A stretch of 64,000 bases of DNA, from assembly GCA_003225005.1 (NCBI GenBank), contig QIAN01000263.1:1-64000 (forward strand), read 5' to 3'. The position numbers were made by a program, and so were the translations under genes. The stretch is from Acidobacteriota bacterium. GTDB taxonomy: Bacteria > Acidobacteriota > Terriglobia > Terriglobales > Acidobacteriaceae. The notes beneath the pieces are model-generated. The model saw nothing but the letters and a program-made list of their open reading frames with translations, was not told the origin of the DNA and did not search any database. Below are positions 28,621 through 37,663 of the stretch, piece after piece; position 1 is the stretch's first letter, and every line of letters begins with the position of its first letter.

Positions 28621-31029
28621 CTACTCCACCGCGACGCCATAGTTTGTGCCTTCCCAACGATTTTCCTGCCGCCAGAAAAATGTGAAGACGACCTGGCTCC
28701 CGGGAGGAAGGGAAGCCGTGGGCAGATCGAGCGTGTGGATTCCCAACCCGGTGTCGCGAGTGCTGGTATCCTCGAAACTTTGCCAGCCATCCAGAGTCCA
28801 GCGCACTATGGCGGGTGAAAGCAAGACCAACCGCAGTTTTTTGCTGCGCGGGACGGTGCGACATTTATTATTAAACCTCCACCCGAAGATTTGCCTCTCA
28901 GGCTTTTGAATCAGATAGCGTTGTACTGTTTGCGGCGGTTGATCGAAAATCTTGCCTTCGCGCAGGGAACGGCGGAGTTTTACATACTCCGAGTGAGCCC
29001 AGACCAAGGGGCAGGCTGAGCCCGAGGGTTTACCGCGAAAAAGTTCCAGGGATGGTATATCGGCGGCATCCCACACTTGCTCCGGAAGCAGGCGGCTTTG
29101 GCCAGATGTGGATTTCTCGATGACAGAAAGAAGAGCTTCTGCCTCTTTCCGACGTCCTGCAGCCAGTTCGTAGTGAGCGCGTTCTCCAGCGAGCAAGGGC
29201 CAAGGACGACCTATCCCAGTGCCGTCAAAGGGAGAACCATCCTGGTGCTCGCCGTAACCATCGCCGTTGTAGCGGTACCAGCAGGGTCCTTGCGGCAGCT
29301 GCACCCGGAGCAGGGCGTCAATGGCTTTGACGGTGTCAAGGATTCGGGGATCATTGGGAGCCCTGAGTCCGAAGCGCACCAGCGCCAATGAGTCGGGGCT
29401 GATGACGTGAGAGGCCCGCTCCAGATTGTCGCCCGGCGGTCGATTCTTAATGGGCACGAAACCCTGCGTAGGCGACGCCGCGCCGTCGGTATCCGGCGGA
29501 GCGATGCGTACGTAATAGCCCTCCACTCCGAGCTGCTGGGCAAGGTCTCCGCCGGTGGCATAGGTCCAGCGCTCGATGTTGTCGTTCCACGCGTCGGCTG
29601 CATCTCGCAGCGTCGAGCTAGCTTCCTTGTGTCCGGTGAGCTCAGCGATGTCAGCCGCAGCCAGCAGCGCCGAGATTTCTGCGGCCAACGTGAATGGGGA
29701 ATAGCCTGCGTCCTCTTCCCATCGATCCTGTTGCGTGACCGGACCGTTGCGCAGGATGTAACTTGCGGCTTTGCGTACCATAGGCCACCAGCGTTGCGGA
29801 TTGCCCAAAGCGGCAGGCGGTGCTTCACGGCGTAGCAGATCGAGCAAGAGAATAGGGAAGGCGGTCTCATCCATCTGGACGCCGTGCCAGTACGCCCGAC
29901 CATCGAGCCACATGTTCTGGGGCCAGTTGCCTTCGGCTTCTTGCGTGGCTTCGAGATAGCGGAGCACCTTGGCCGCGTCGATCACTGCGCCGGCGGCGAG
30001 CATCGCACCAGCGGTTTCTACCAGATCGCGCGGCCAGATGAGATGGTATCCGCCCAGGTCTTCATCGCCCTTATTAAACCCCCAGGGGATGGAAAGACTG
30101 GCGATGACGCCACCCAGAAAATCTTTTGATTCGTGGGTTCGTAGCACTGCCGCGGAGGTTCGATAGAGGTCGTCCGAGCGCTGTGGTTGGTCGAGCTTGA
30201 GTAAACCGTCCTGCCAAGTCTTCCACTGGGCTACGTAGTGGCCGCGCAATTCCCCGTAATCTTCAAACAAAGCAGCCCGCGATTGCTGCCCGGCTTCCGA
30301 CCATACGGCGCCGAAGCCCAATGCCACCACGAACTCTCCCTGGCAGGCCGCAAGGTCAATCTCTCCGGTGATCGCGATGTTGCCGTTTTCAGCTCGCCTG
30401 TATGTCCACTCCATTTGAAAATGTTGTGAGAGATCTTGCCAACCGTCCGAGGCACCTACGAACCCAACCGACATCCTGCCCCAAGGCGCAGAGCTAGCCA
30501 AGGCCAGGGTGACGCCGTCGTGTTCGGCGAAAAACATCGACGCGCCCTTGTAATCGCCCACCCATCCGGTGTTGCCATAGCCGCTGTTGGCCAAGTGGGG
30601 CGACAGCAACACGTACAACCGATAATCGGAGAGTTGGCCTTTCAGGGGCGCGAAGCGAACCTTCTGGAGTACTACGTTACGGTAGGGGTCGGTGAACACC
30701 TCCTTGTGGATGCGGTAGCGGCCGCTCATGCAGGTATTAGCCAACTCAAACGCTGGAACACCGGGGTCGAAGGGGCGGTTTTCAAAAGTACAATGACGCT
30801 TTTCTTCAGAAAAAAACTCGTGGCCATCGGTGACGATAAACCCAAGATCGCGAGTACAAGCCTGGTCGACACGTGGGTAGTAAACTTCGTTGAGGATGCC
30901 GTGGCTCAGCGTAAACCAAACTTTGCTGTGCTGGTTGAGGGCCGTGCCGACCCCGGTTTTCGCGCTCGAGGTCCAGCGAGGCGCAATCCCCGGCCAGCCG
31001 GGAGCGTAACCTGTGGGAGAATCAGTCAT
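28621..31029 (-). CDS. glucoamylase-like protein, glycoside hydrolase family 15
   Basis: GYAPGWPGIAPRWTSSAKTGVGTALNQHSKVWFTLSHGILNEVYYPRVDQACTRDLGFIV...GGYHLIWPRDLVETAGAMLAAG...PQNMWLDGRAYWHGVQMDETAFPI. Confidence 0.95.
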   Translation of the reverse strand: MTDSPTGYAPGWPGIAPRWTSSAKTGVGTALNQHSKVWFTLSHGILNEVYYPRVDQACTRDLGFIVTDGHEFFSEEKRHCTFENRPFDPGVPAFELANTCMSGRYRIHKEVFTDPYRNVVLQKVRFAPLKGQLSDYRLYVLLSPHLANSGYGNTGWVGDYKGASMFFAEHDGVTLALASSAPWGRMSVGFVGASDGWQDLSQHFQMEWTYRRAENGNIAITGEIDLAACQGEFVVALGFGAVWSEAGQQSRAALFEDYGELRGHYVAQWKTWQDGLLKLDQPQRSDDLYRTSAAVLRTHESKDFLGGVIASLSIPWGFNKGDEDLGGYHLIWPRDLVETAGAMLAAGAVIDAAKVLRYLEATQEAEGNWPQNMWLDGRAYWHGVQMDETAFPILLLDLLRREAPPAALGNPQRWWPMVRKAASYILRNGPVTQQDRWEEDAGYSPFTLAAEISALLAAADIAELTGHKEASSTLRDAADAWNDNIERWTYATGGDLAQQLGVEGYYVRIAPPDTDGAASPTQGFVPIKNRPPGDNLERASHVISPDSLALVRFGLRAPNDPRILDTVKAIDALLRVQLPQGPCWYRYNGDGYGEHQDGSPFDGTGIGRPWPLLAGERAHYELAAGRRKEAEALLSVIEKSTSGQSRLLPEQVWDAADIPSLELFRGKPSGSACPLVWAHSEYVKLRRSLREGKIFDQPPQTVQRYLIQKPERQIFGWRFNNKCRTVPRSKKLRLVLLSPAIVRWTLDGWQSFEDTSTRDTGLGIHTLDLPTASLPPGSQVVFTFFWRQENRWEGTNYGVAVE

Positions 31030-31186
31030 GGAGCTTCCTCGGGGGTGCCTGCTGCCAACGGATCAATTTGCTAGAAAGTCTCTTCATTGCCGGAGGTTGT
31101 ACGAAAGCGAACGAATCTGGCTGCCCTGCCGGGATTTTTGGCATCGTAATATGTACGGGAGCTTTGCGACGACTAGATCGGTGCCA

Positions 31187-31214
31187 GGATAACCGAATCA
31201 GGATAACCGAATCA
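31187..31214 (+). repeat. perfect 14-bp tandem duplication (ggataaccgaatca x2) abutting a start codon
   Basis: Direct reading: copy 1 at 31187..31200, copy 2 at 31201..31214; the last base of copy 2 is the A of the ATG. Confidence 0.97.
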
Positions 31215-32122
31215 TGAGAGCCAGCCACTACGATTCCCGCCCTTCGAAGTTCCGAACTGACGGGAGCCCCCTTGTTCGGACAATCACCTGGTGTCTCGGG
31301 GCCGCGTTCTGCGTGTGTCTGCTATTCATGCTCAGCGCACATGCCAGTCCGGTCCCATTGGACGGGACGGCTCTGGATGAGGGTTTCCTGGACCTATATA
31401 ACTTGCATTTTGATGTTGCGCAGAGGGACTTCGCTCGATGGGAGTCACAGCATCCGGATGATCCCATGGGGCCGGTGAGCCAATCTGCCGGACTGTTGTT
31501 CTCCGAATTCAACCGACTGGGTGTACTGGAGTCGCAGTTTTACGAGAACGATGATGCCTTTGAACGCCGCGCGAAGGTGTTGCCTGATCCCGCCGTCAGA
31601 GGGCGATTCCGGGTGTATTTGGAAAGGGCGTCGAATCTGGCTCATCTTCGGCTGACAAAGGACAGCAAGGATAAAGATGCTCTGTTTGCCTTGACTTTGT
31701 CAGCCGGTCTCGAAGCCGACTACGCAGCACTCATAGAGAAGCGCAACCTGGCATCATTGCACTCCGCCAAAGAGGCTTCGGTCTGGGCGCAGCAGTTGCT
31801 GGCGGTTTGTCCCAACTGTTACGACGCTCTATTGGCCACCGGTTTCAGCAAGTACATTATCGGGAGCATGGCCGCCCCCGTGCGCTGGATACTTCGCCTT
31901 GGCGGTTTGCCGGGGGACAAGAAATCGGGAATTGCCGACCTCGAGCTTACCGCGCGACGAGGACACTACCTGGCTCCTTTCGCGCGCATTCTTCTGGCAA
32001 TTGCGTACGTGCGCGATAAAGATAAGCCTCGCGCTCTCCAGATGCTCGACGGGCTGCGAACTGAGTTCCCCGGAAACACGCTCTTTCCACGCGAAATTGC
32101 CCGACTGGAACGAGCGCATTAG
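31214..32122 (+). CDS. exported TPR-like hypothetical protein
   Basis: 302-aa ORF with N-terminal hydrophobic segment and helical, repeat-like composition. Confidence 0.8.
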   Translation: MRASHYDSRPSKFRTDGSPLVRTITWCLGAAFCVCLLFMLSAHASPVPLDGTALDEGFLDLYNLHFDVAQRDFARWESQHPDDPMGPVSQSAGLLFSEFNRLGVLESQFYENDDAFERRAKVLPDPAVRGRFRVYLERASNLAHLRLTKDSKDKDALFALTLSAGLEADYAALIEKRNLASLHSAKEASVWAQQLLAVCPNCYDALLATGFSKYIIGSMAAPVRWILRLGGLPGDKKSGIADLELTARRGHYLAPFARILLAIAYVRDKDKPRALQMLDGLRTEFPGNTLFPREIARLERAH

Positions 32123-32215
32123 CCAATCCATTTTGGCAATTGCCCTCCCCATCGCGCATCCCTGACATTCGACGGGGGGATTCGACTCTCTCCATTTATC
32201 AGAAATTCACCAATT

Positions 32216-32231
32216 TGTAACTGTCCTGTAA
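32216..32231 (+). promoter_or_regulatory. candidate Pho-box-like direct repeat upstream of pstS
   Basis: TGTAA-N6-TGTAA (ttgtaactgtcctgtaata), 11-bp period, about 50 bp upstream of pstS. Confidence 0.5.
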
Positions 32232-32279
32232 TATTTACCCGCTAGTACTGGAAGGAAACAATTTAAGGAGACCCATCGA

Positions 32280-33287
32280 GTGATGCGCAGAATAACGCTG
32301 CTGCTATGGTGTGCCCTAGTCGCCCCGCCGGCCTTTGGGCAGACGACGCTGAATGGAGCAGGTGCTACCTTTCCCTATCCAATCTATTCGAAGTGGTTTA
32401 GCGAGTACCACAAGCTCCATCCTGATATCCAAATCAATTACCAGTCTATTGGAAGCGGCGGGGGAATCCGACAGGTGATCGCCGGTACGGTCGACTTTGG
32501 CGCCAGCGATGGCCCCATGACGGATGACCAACTGAAAGAGGCAAAGATCAAGATTCTGCACGCACCTACGGTGTTGGGTGCCGATGTTCCCGCTTACAAC
32601 ATACCCGGCGTGACCGGGGAGCTGAAATTTACACCCCAGGTGCTGGCTGGAATCTTTCTGGGCAAGATCACCAACTGGAATGACAAAGCCATCGCCGCCG
32701 CCAATCCGGGAGTAACTCTTCCCAACCAAGATATCATCGTGGTGCATCGCTCTGATGGCAGCGGAACCACCTACATCTTTACCGATTACTTGGCCAAGGT
32801 CAGCCCGGAGTGGCAAAGTCAGGTCGGCAAGGGTACTTCCGTCAAATGGCCAACTGGAATCGGCGGCAAGGGCAATGAAGGAGTAGCGGGTTCGATCCGT
32901 ACCCTACCCGGATCCATCGGCTATGTCGAACTTGTTTATGCCGTACAGAACAACATTGCCTATGGCAGCATAAGAAATTCGGCGGGAGTGTTCTTGAAGG
33001 CTTCCTTAGAGGGAGTAACCGCTGCTGCCGCGTCGGTTGCGAGTATGCCGGCTGACTTCCGGGTATCCATCACCAACGCGCCCGGCAAGGACGCATACCC
33101 GATTTCCAGCTTCACTTGGCTGCTGATTCCGGCGCAATCCAAAGATCCAGCCAAGGGGAAGATTCTAGCGGACTTTCTGAACTGGATGGTCACCGATGGC
33201 CAGAAGATGGCGGCTCCATTGTCCTACGCGCCGCTGCCGGACAGTATCGCCGAAAAAGTGAAAGAAGAAATCAAACAGGTCCGATGA
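32280..33287 (+). CDS. pstS: phosphate ABC transporter substrate-binding protein
   Basis: LNGAGATFPYPIYSKWFSEYHKLHPDIQINYQSIGSGGGIRQVIAGTVDFGASDGPM...VHRSDGSGTTYIFTDYLAKVSPEW. Confidence 0.97.
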   Translation: MMRRITLLLWCALVAPPAFGQTTLNGAGATFPYPIYSKWFSEYHKLHPDIQINYQSIGSGGGIRQVIAGTVDFGASDGPMTDDQLKEAKIKILHAPTVLGADVPAYNIPGVTGELKFTPQVLAGIFLGKITNWNDKAIAAANPGVTLPNQDIIVVHRSDGSGTTYIFTDYLAKVSPEWQSQVGKGTSVKWPTGIGGKGNEGVAGSIRTLPGSIGYVELVYAVQNNIAYGSIRNSAGVFLKASLEGVTAAAASVASMPADFRVSITNAPGKDAYPISSFTWLLIPAQSKDPAKGKILADFLNWMVTDGQKMAAPLSYAPLPDSIAEKVKEEIKQVR

Positions 33288-33689
33288 CCTCTCGCGAGCG
33301 CGGAATTCCTGGCACGCCAACTACAGCTGAGGTGTGCCTTGCGGCCGGCAGCGACTCCCCATACGCGTAGCCGAGCGCCCGATTCGAAAAGCTCGTTCCG
33401 TTGTGTCACCGTCGATACATCCCCGTCAGCTTATGTTCTATACTTGGGCCTAGCGATGGCGAGCAAATTGGCATTGTCGATTCGCATTTTTGGCCTGGGG
33501 CTCGTTAATTTGCCGGTCGTCTGTGCTACGCAAAAACCATACGTTCAGGGCAAGTTTCTCGCCATTCAGCAGAAAAGTAGAGATCGGGTTGACCTGTATT
33601 TAGTAACACGCCAATCACGACGGCCGTGCCCTATTTTGAAATCACCGTGGAATTCGGGGACCTCGATTACCGAAAAGGCGCCGTAAAGC

Positions 33690-33710
33690 CCCCGCCCTTT
33701 AGGGCTGGGG
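33690..33710 (+). repeat. IS605 left-end subterminal hairpin
   Basis: CCCCgCCCTTTAGGGctGGGG imperfect palindrome, 19 nt inside the proposed left end. Confidence 0.8.
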
Positions 33711-33782
33711 ATATAAGGCGTATTTTGCGAAGCAAAACCGATTTCGCGTGTATTAGATAGATGCCTGTGGTATAGTTCAAGC

Positions 33783-34184
33783 ATGGCACTAGAAGGGTAC
33801 AAATCGAACAATAATGTGGTGTATTCCAGCAAATATCATTGCGTGTGGACGCCCAAGTATCGGCGCAGCGTGCTTGTTGGTCCGATTGCAAAACGCTGTG
33901 AACAGGTGATTAGACAGACCGCTAAAAAATATCGGGCTGAAATCATCGCCTTGGAAATCATGCCCGACCACGTGCATGTGCTCCTCGAAGTGGACCCGCA
34001 GTTCGGCATCCACAGATTGGTCAAGAATCTCAAGGGAGTTTCATCGCACACCTTGCGGCAAGAGTTTCGCACATTGAAATCACGGCTACCCACACTTTGG
34101 ACGAATCGCTATTTCGTATCCACGGTTGGCGGGGCACCACTGGCGGTGATAAAGCAATATGTTGAAAATCAGAAAGACGTTTAA
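33783..34184 (+). CDS. tnpA: IS200/IS605-family Y1 (HUH) transposase
   Basis: 133 aa; HUH motif PDHVHVLLEV and C-terminal catalytic-Tyr region VIKQYVENQ. Confidence 0.96.
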   Translation: MALEGYKSNNNVVYSSKYHCVWTPKYRRSVLVGPIAKRCEQVIRQTAKKYRAEIIALEIMPDHVHVLLEVDPQFGIHRLVKNLKGVSSHTLRQEFRTLKSRLPTLWTNRYFVSTVGGAPLAVIKQYVENQKDV

Positions 34185-35292
34185 GTACCGCTTATATCCC
34201 AACCGCAAGCAGCGGGAATCCCTGCTGGCCACGTTGGACGTGTGTCGCTATTTGTACAACGATGCCCTACAGGAGCGCCGCGAGGCTTGGAAGCTTTGCC
34301 GAAAGTCAATCCCATTCGCGATGCAGTCGGCACAGTTGCCGGCCTGCAAACAAGCCGATGCACCCATGCGAGGCGTGTATTCGCAGGTACTGCAAGATGT
34401 GCTGCACCGCGTGGATAAAACCTACAAGGGGTTCTTTCGCCGTGGCAACGGTTTCCCGCGATTCAAGGGCAAAGGCTGGTTCGATTCCTTCACCTATCCG
34501 CAAGCAGGTTTCCGTGTGGAAGGAAGCCAAGTATCACTATCGAAAATCGGCAATGTGAAAATCAAGTGGCACCGCCCGCTTGCTGGCGCAGTAAAAACGC
34601 TCACCCTGAAACACGAAAATGGCAAGTGGTATGCCTGTTTCTCGTGCATCGTGGACGTAGAACCACTACCTGCCAATGATTCTGTGGTGGGCATAGATGT
34701 TGGCTTGGAATGCTTCGCTGTCACCAGCGATGCGGAAATCGTGGACAACCCACGTTGGTTTGGTACTGCCCAAAAGAAACTGCGGGTTATGCAGCGCCAC
34801 GTATCCCGCTGCAGCAAGCGGTCTGGAGGCTGGCGTAAGGCGTGTATGTTTGTTGCTCAACTGCATCGCCACGTATTCAACCAACGCAACGATTTCCAGC
34901 ACAAGCTATCTCGTGAACTGGTAAATCATCATGGCTTCATTGCCGTGGAAGATTTGCATGTGAAAGGCTTGGCTGGCGGAATGCTTGCGAAGTCAGTACA
35001 GGATGCCGCGTGGTCAAGCTTCATCGCAAAGTTGTCCTATAAGGCTGAAAGTGCCGATAGGCTGCTGGTGAAAGTGAATGCCCGTGGAACCTCGCAACAA
35101 TGCCCTTGTGGTGCGCCTGTGCCCAAGAAACTTTGGGACAGGTTGCACAAATGCGCGGCTTGCGGTTTGAAAACAACCCGCGACCACGCATCGGCATTGG
35201 AGATTTTAAGGCGTGGACTGCGCCTGAGAACCGAAACGCCTGCGATAGCGGGCGTGGCTCTTGAAGCCCCGAGCTTTAGCTATGGGGCGTAG
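34159..35292 (+). CDS. tnpB: RNA-guided endonuclease TnpB, IS605 OrfB family
   Basis: 377 aa; FKYRLYPNRKQRESL N-terminus; RuvC-like acidic motifs GIDVGLE, AVEDLHVKGL, TRDHASALEIL; Zn-finger CPCG...CAACG. Confidence 0.96.
   Translation: MLKIRKTFKYRLYPNRKQRESLLATLDVCRYLYNDALQERREAWKLCRKSIPFAMQSAQLPACKQADAPMRGVYSQVLQDVLHRVDKTYKGFFRRGNGFPRFKGKGWFDSFTYPQAGFRVEGSQVSLSKIGNVKIKWHRPLAGAVKTLTLKHENGKWYACFSCIVDVEPLPANDSVVGIDVGLECFAVTSDAEIVDNPRWFGTAQKKLRVMQRHVSRCSKRSGGWRKACMFVAQLHRHVFNQRNDFQHKLSRELVNHHGFIAVEDLHVKGLAGGMLAKSVQDAAWSSFIAKLSYKAESADRLLVKVNARGTSQQCPCGAPVPKKLWDRLHKCAACGLKTTRDHASALEILRRGLRLRTETPAIAGVALEAPSFSYGA
35266..35288 (+). repeat. IS605 right-end subterminal hairpin, overlapping the tnpB 3' end
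   Basis: GCCCCgAGCtttaGCTatGGGGC imperfect palindrome just before the proposed right end. Confidence 0.8.
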
Positions 35293-35497
35293 TCACGTGG
35301 CCGAGTACACGCCGCGGCACTCCGGAGAAGAGCTGCCGGAGGCTTGGAGGCCGGACGAAGCCGTACGCGGCAGAGTAGACAAGCATCGTCTTTATTTGCT
35401 TCGGCCCGATGGCAGCGAAATGCAATTCATCATCGAAAAAAAAGCACCACTCGGCAAGAAATAATCCAAAACCAGTAACTCGTAGCACGCATCACTC

Positions 35498-37657
35498 ATG
35501 GCTCGCCCTTCACTCGAGAATCCAGCGTATTACCTCAATCGCGATACTTCCTGGCTTGCCTTTAACCGGCGTGTGCTTGAGGAAGCAGAGGATGAGAACA
35601 ATCCTGAGCTCGAGCGGCTCAAGTTTCTGGCCATCTCTGCCAGCAATCTCGACGAATTTTTTGAGATCCGCGTGGCGGCCATGGTGCAGCAGATTGAGGA
35701 CGGCTATAACGACGCCGGCCCGGACGGCCTGACCCTGGTCGAAAGACGGGACGCCCTGGCGAGATTGACGCATGAATTCGTCGACGACCAATACCAGTGC
35801 TGGAATTCCAGGTTGAGACCTGCGCTAGGGGAGAACGGCATCCGAGTGCTGAGCCTGCACGAACTGGATCCGGCAGCCCAGAGGTTCGTCGAGCAATATT
35901 GCGAAAAAGAGCTCGACCCATTACTCACGCCGGTGACCGTGGACCCGGCTCACCCCTTTCCGCGGGTCATGAACAAGGCATTGTGCCTCGGTTTGCTCTT
36001 GCGCCGCCGTCGACGCTCCGCGCTCACTTATATGGGCGTGGTAGTCGTGCCTCGGGCTTTGCCCAGACTGGTGCGGCTACCCTCCGAGGGCAGCTCGGAT
36101 TTCATTTTCCTCGCCGACCTGGTCGCCTACCATGCCGTGCGCATGTATCGCGGTTATGACATTGTTTCGGCGGCGCCGTTTCGCGTCACCCGCAACAGCA
36201 ACCTCTACCTGCAAGAGGAAGAGGCGCGCAGCTTGCTGGAGTCGGTCCGCGCCGAATTGCATAACCGGCGCAAGGGAGATGCGGTCCGGCTCGAGATTGA
36301 GGCCGATGCCGATCCCGAAATTATCGAGCGCCTGAAGACCGTGTTTGCATTGGAGGCCTGGCAGGTTTTTCCGGTGAAAGGCCCGGTGAATCTATCGCGC
36401 CTGTTCAACATTTACGAACAGACCCAGCGCCCTGATCTCAAGTACCGCAGTTTTGCCCCGCGCGAATTGCGTCTGACGGCGAAGTCCAAAGACTTGTTTG
36501 AGGAGCTTAGGGGTCACGATATCCTGTTGCATCATCCCTACGATTCCTACGACGCAGTGATCTCTTTCATTGAGTCGGCAGCCGCGGACGACCGAGTGCT
36601 GTCGGTGAAGCAGACACTCTACCGCACCAACGAACATTCGCTCATTGTGCCTTCATTGATCGACGCGGCTTCTCGGAAGGAAGTGACCGCAGTAGTGGAG
36701 TTGAAGGCGCGTTTCGATGAGGCCTCGAATATCCGCTGGGCGCGGGAGCTGGAAGATGCGGGCGTCCAGGTATTCCACGGACTGGTCGGCCTGAAGACCC
36801 ATTGCAAGCTTTCATTGCTGGTGCGCCGCGATCCCGATGGCGTGACTCGCAGTTATGCGCACATTGGTACGGGAAACTACAATGCGACCACAGCCCGCAT
36901 CTACACCGATCTGAGCTTGTTCACGGCCGCTCCTGAAATTACTCGTGCCGTTCACGATGTTTTCAGCTTTCTCACCGCCTACGCCGAGAATCCCAGCTAT
37001 GACCCTCTGTTGGTCGCTCCCCTCGATCTGGCGGAAAAGTGCATTTGGCTGATCGACCGTGAAGCCGAGTACGCTCGCCAAGGGCGCCCGGCCAGGATCG
37101 TGGCAAAAATGAATGCACTGCTCGATAAAAATATCGTGCAAGCTCTTTATCGTGCTTCGCAGGCTGGAGTTGACATCGATTTGATCGTGCGCGGCATCTG
37201 CGCCCTACGGCCCGGCGTGCGGGGAGTGAGCGATCGTATTCGAGTTCGAAGCCTTGTGGGACGTTTCCTCGAACATAGCCGGATCTTCTATTTCGCCAAT
37301 GCCGGCCAAGACGAGATATATACGGGCAGCGCGGACTGGATGCCGCGGAATCTATACGAACGGGTCGAAGTGCTAACCCCGGTGCGGGACGAACTGCTTC
37401 GGGAGCGAGTCCGCGGAGAGATTCTCGAGGCCTATCTTGCGGACAACCTCAAAGCCCGAAATCTCCTCCAAGACGGGACCTACATTCGGGCGTGGCAAGC
37501 TGCTGGGGGTAAGCGCAAGCAGAAGCCGCCGGCGGGTGCTGCGGCCTTCAGTGCTCAAGATTTTCTGATTGCGTTGGCGGAGGGCAAACCGCCACTGAAC
37601 CCGCCCGCGGCAACGCCCGCCAGAAAACGCTGGACATTGGCGGAAAGAGTACGATAA
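35498..37657 (+). CDS. ppk: polyphosphate kinase 1
   Basis: RDTSWLAFNRRVLEEAEDENNPELERLKFLAISASNLDEFFEIRVA...LLHHPYDSYDAVISFIESAAADDRVLSVKQTLYRT...THCKLSLLVRRD...HIGTGNYN...GSADWMPRNLYERVEV. Confidence 0.98.
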   Translation: MARPSLENPAYYLNRDTSWLAFNRRVLEEAEDENNPELERLKFLAISASNLDEFFEIRVAAMVQQIEDGYNDAGPDGLTLVERRDALARLTHEFVDDQYQCWNSRLRPALGENGIRVLSLHELDPAAQRFVEQYCEKELDPLLTPVTVDPAHPFPRVMNKALCLGLLLRRRRRSALTYMGVVVVPRALPRLVRLPSEGSSDFIFLADLVAYHAVRMYRGYDIVSAAPFRVTRNSNLYLQEEEARSLLESVRAELHNRRKGDAVRLEIEADADPEIIERLKTVFALEAWQVFPVKGPVNLSRLFNIYEQTQRPDLKYRSFAPRELRLTAKSKDLFEELRGHDILLHHPYDSYDAVISFIESAAADDRVLSVKQTLYRTNEHSLIVPSLIDAASRKEVTAVVELKARFDEASNIRWARELEDAGVQVFHGLVGLKTHCKLSLLVRRDPDGVTRSYAHIGTGNYNATTARIYTDLSLFTAAPEITRAVHDVFSFLTAYAENPSYDPLLVAPLDLAEKCIWLIDREAEYARQGRPARIVAKMNALLDKNIVQALYRASQAGVDIDLIVRGICALRPGVRGVSDRIRVRSLVGRFLEHSRIFYFANAGQDEIYTGSADWMPRNLYERVEVLTPVRDELLRERVRGEILEAYLADNLKARNLLQDGTYIRAWQAAGGKRKQKPPAGAAAFSAQDFLIALAEGKPPLNPPAATPARKRWTLAERVR

Positions 37658-37663
37658 TTCGCG

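Larger units (their letters stand above)
33671..35296 (+). mobile_element. IS200/IS605-family element (tnpA + tnpB)
   Basis: Follows TTAC (33667..33670); subterminal hairpins at 33690..33710 and 35266..35288; ends ...GGGGCGTAGTCAC; precise removal restores a host ORF. Confidence 0.87.
33626..35464 (+). pseudogene. small ORF interrupted by an IS200/IS605 insertion (33626..33670 joined to 35297..35464)
   Basis: Joining the flanks gives one open frame: (V)PYFEITVEFGDLDY|VAEYTPRHSGEELPEAWRPDEAVRGRVDKHRLYLLRPDGSEMQFIIEKKAPLGKK-stop. The GTG start is uncertain. Confidence 0.7.
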
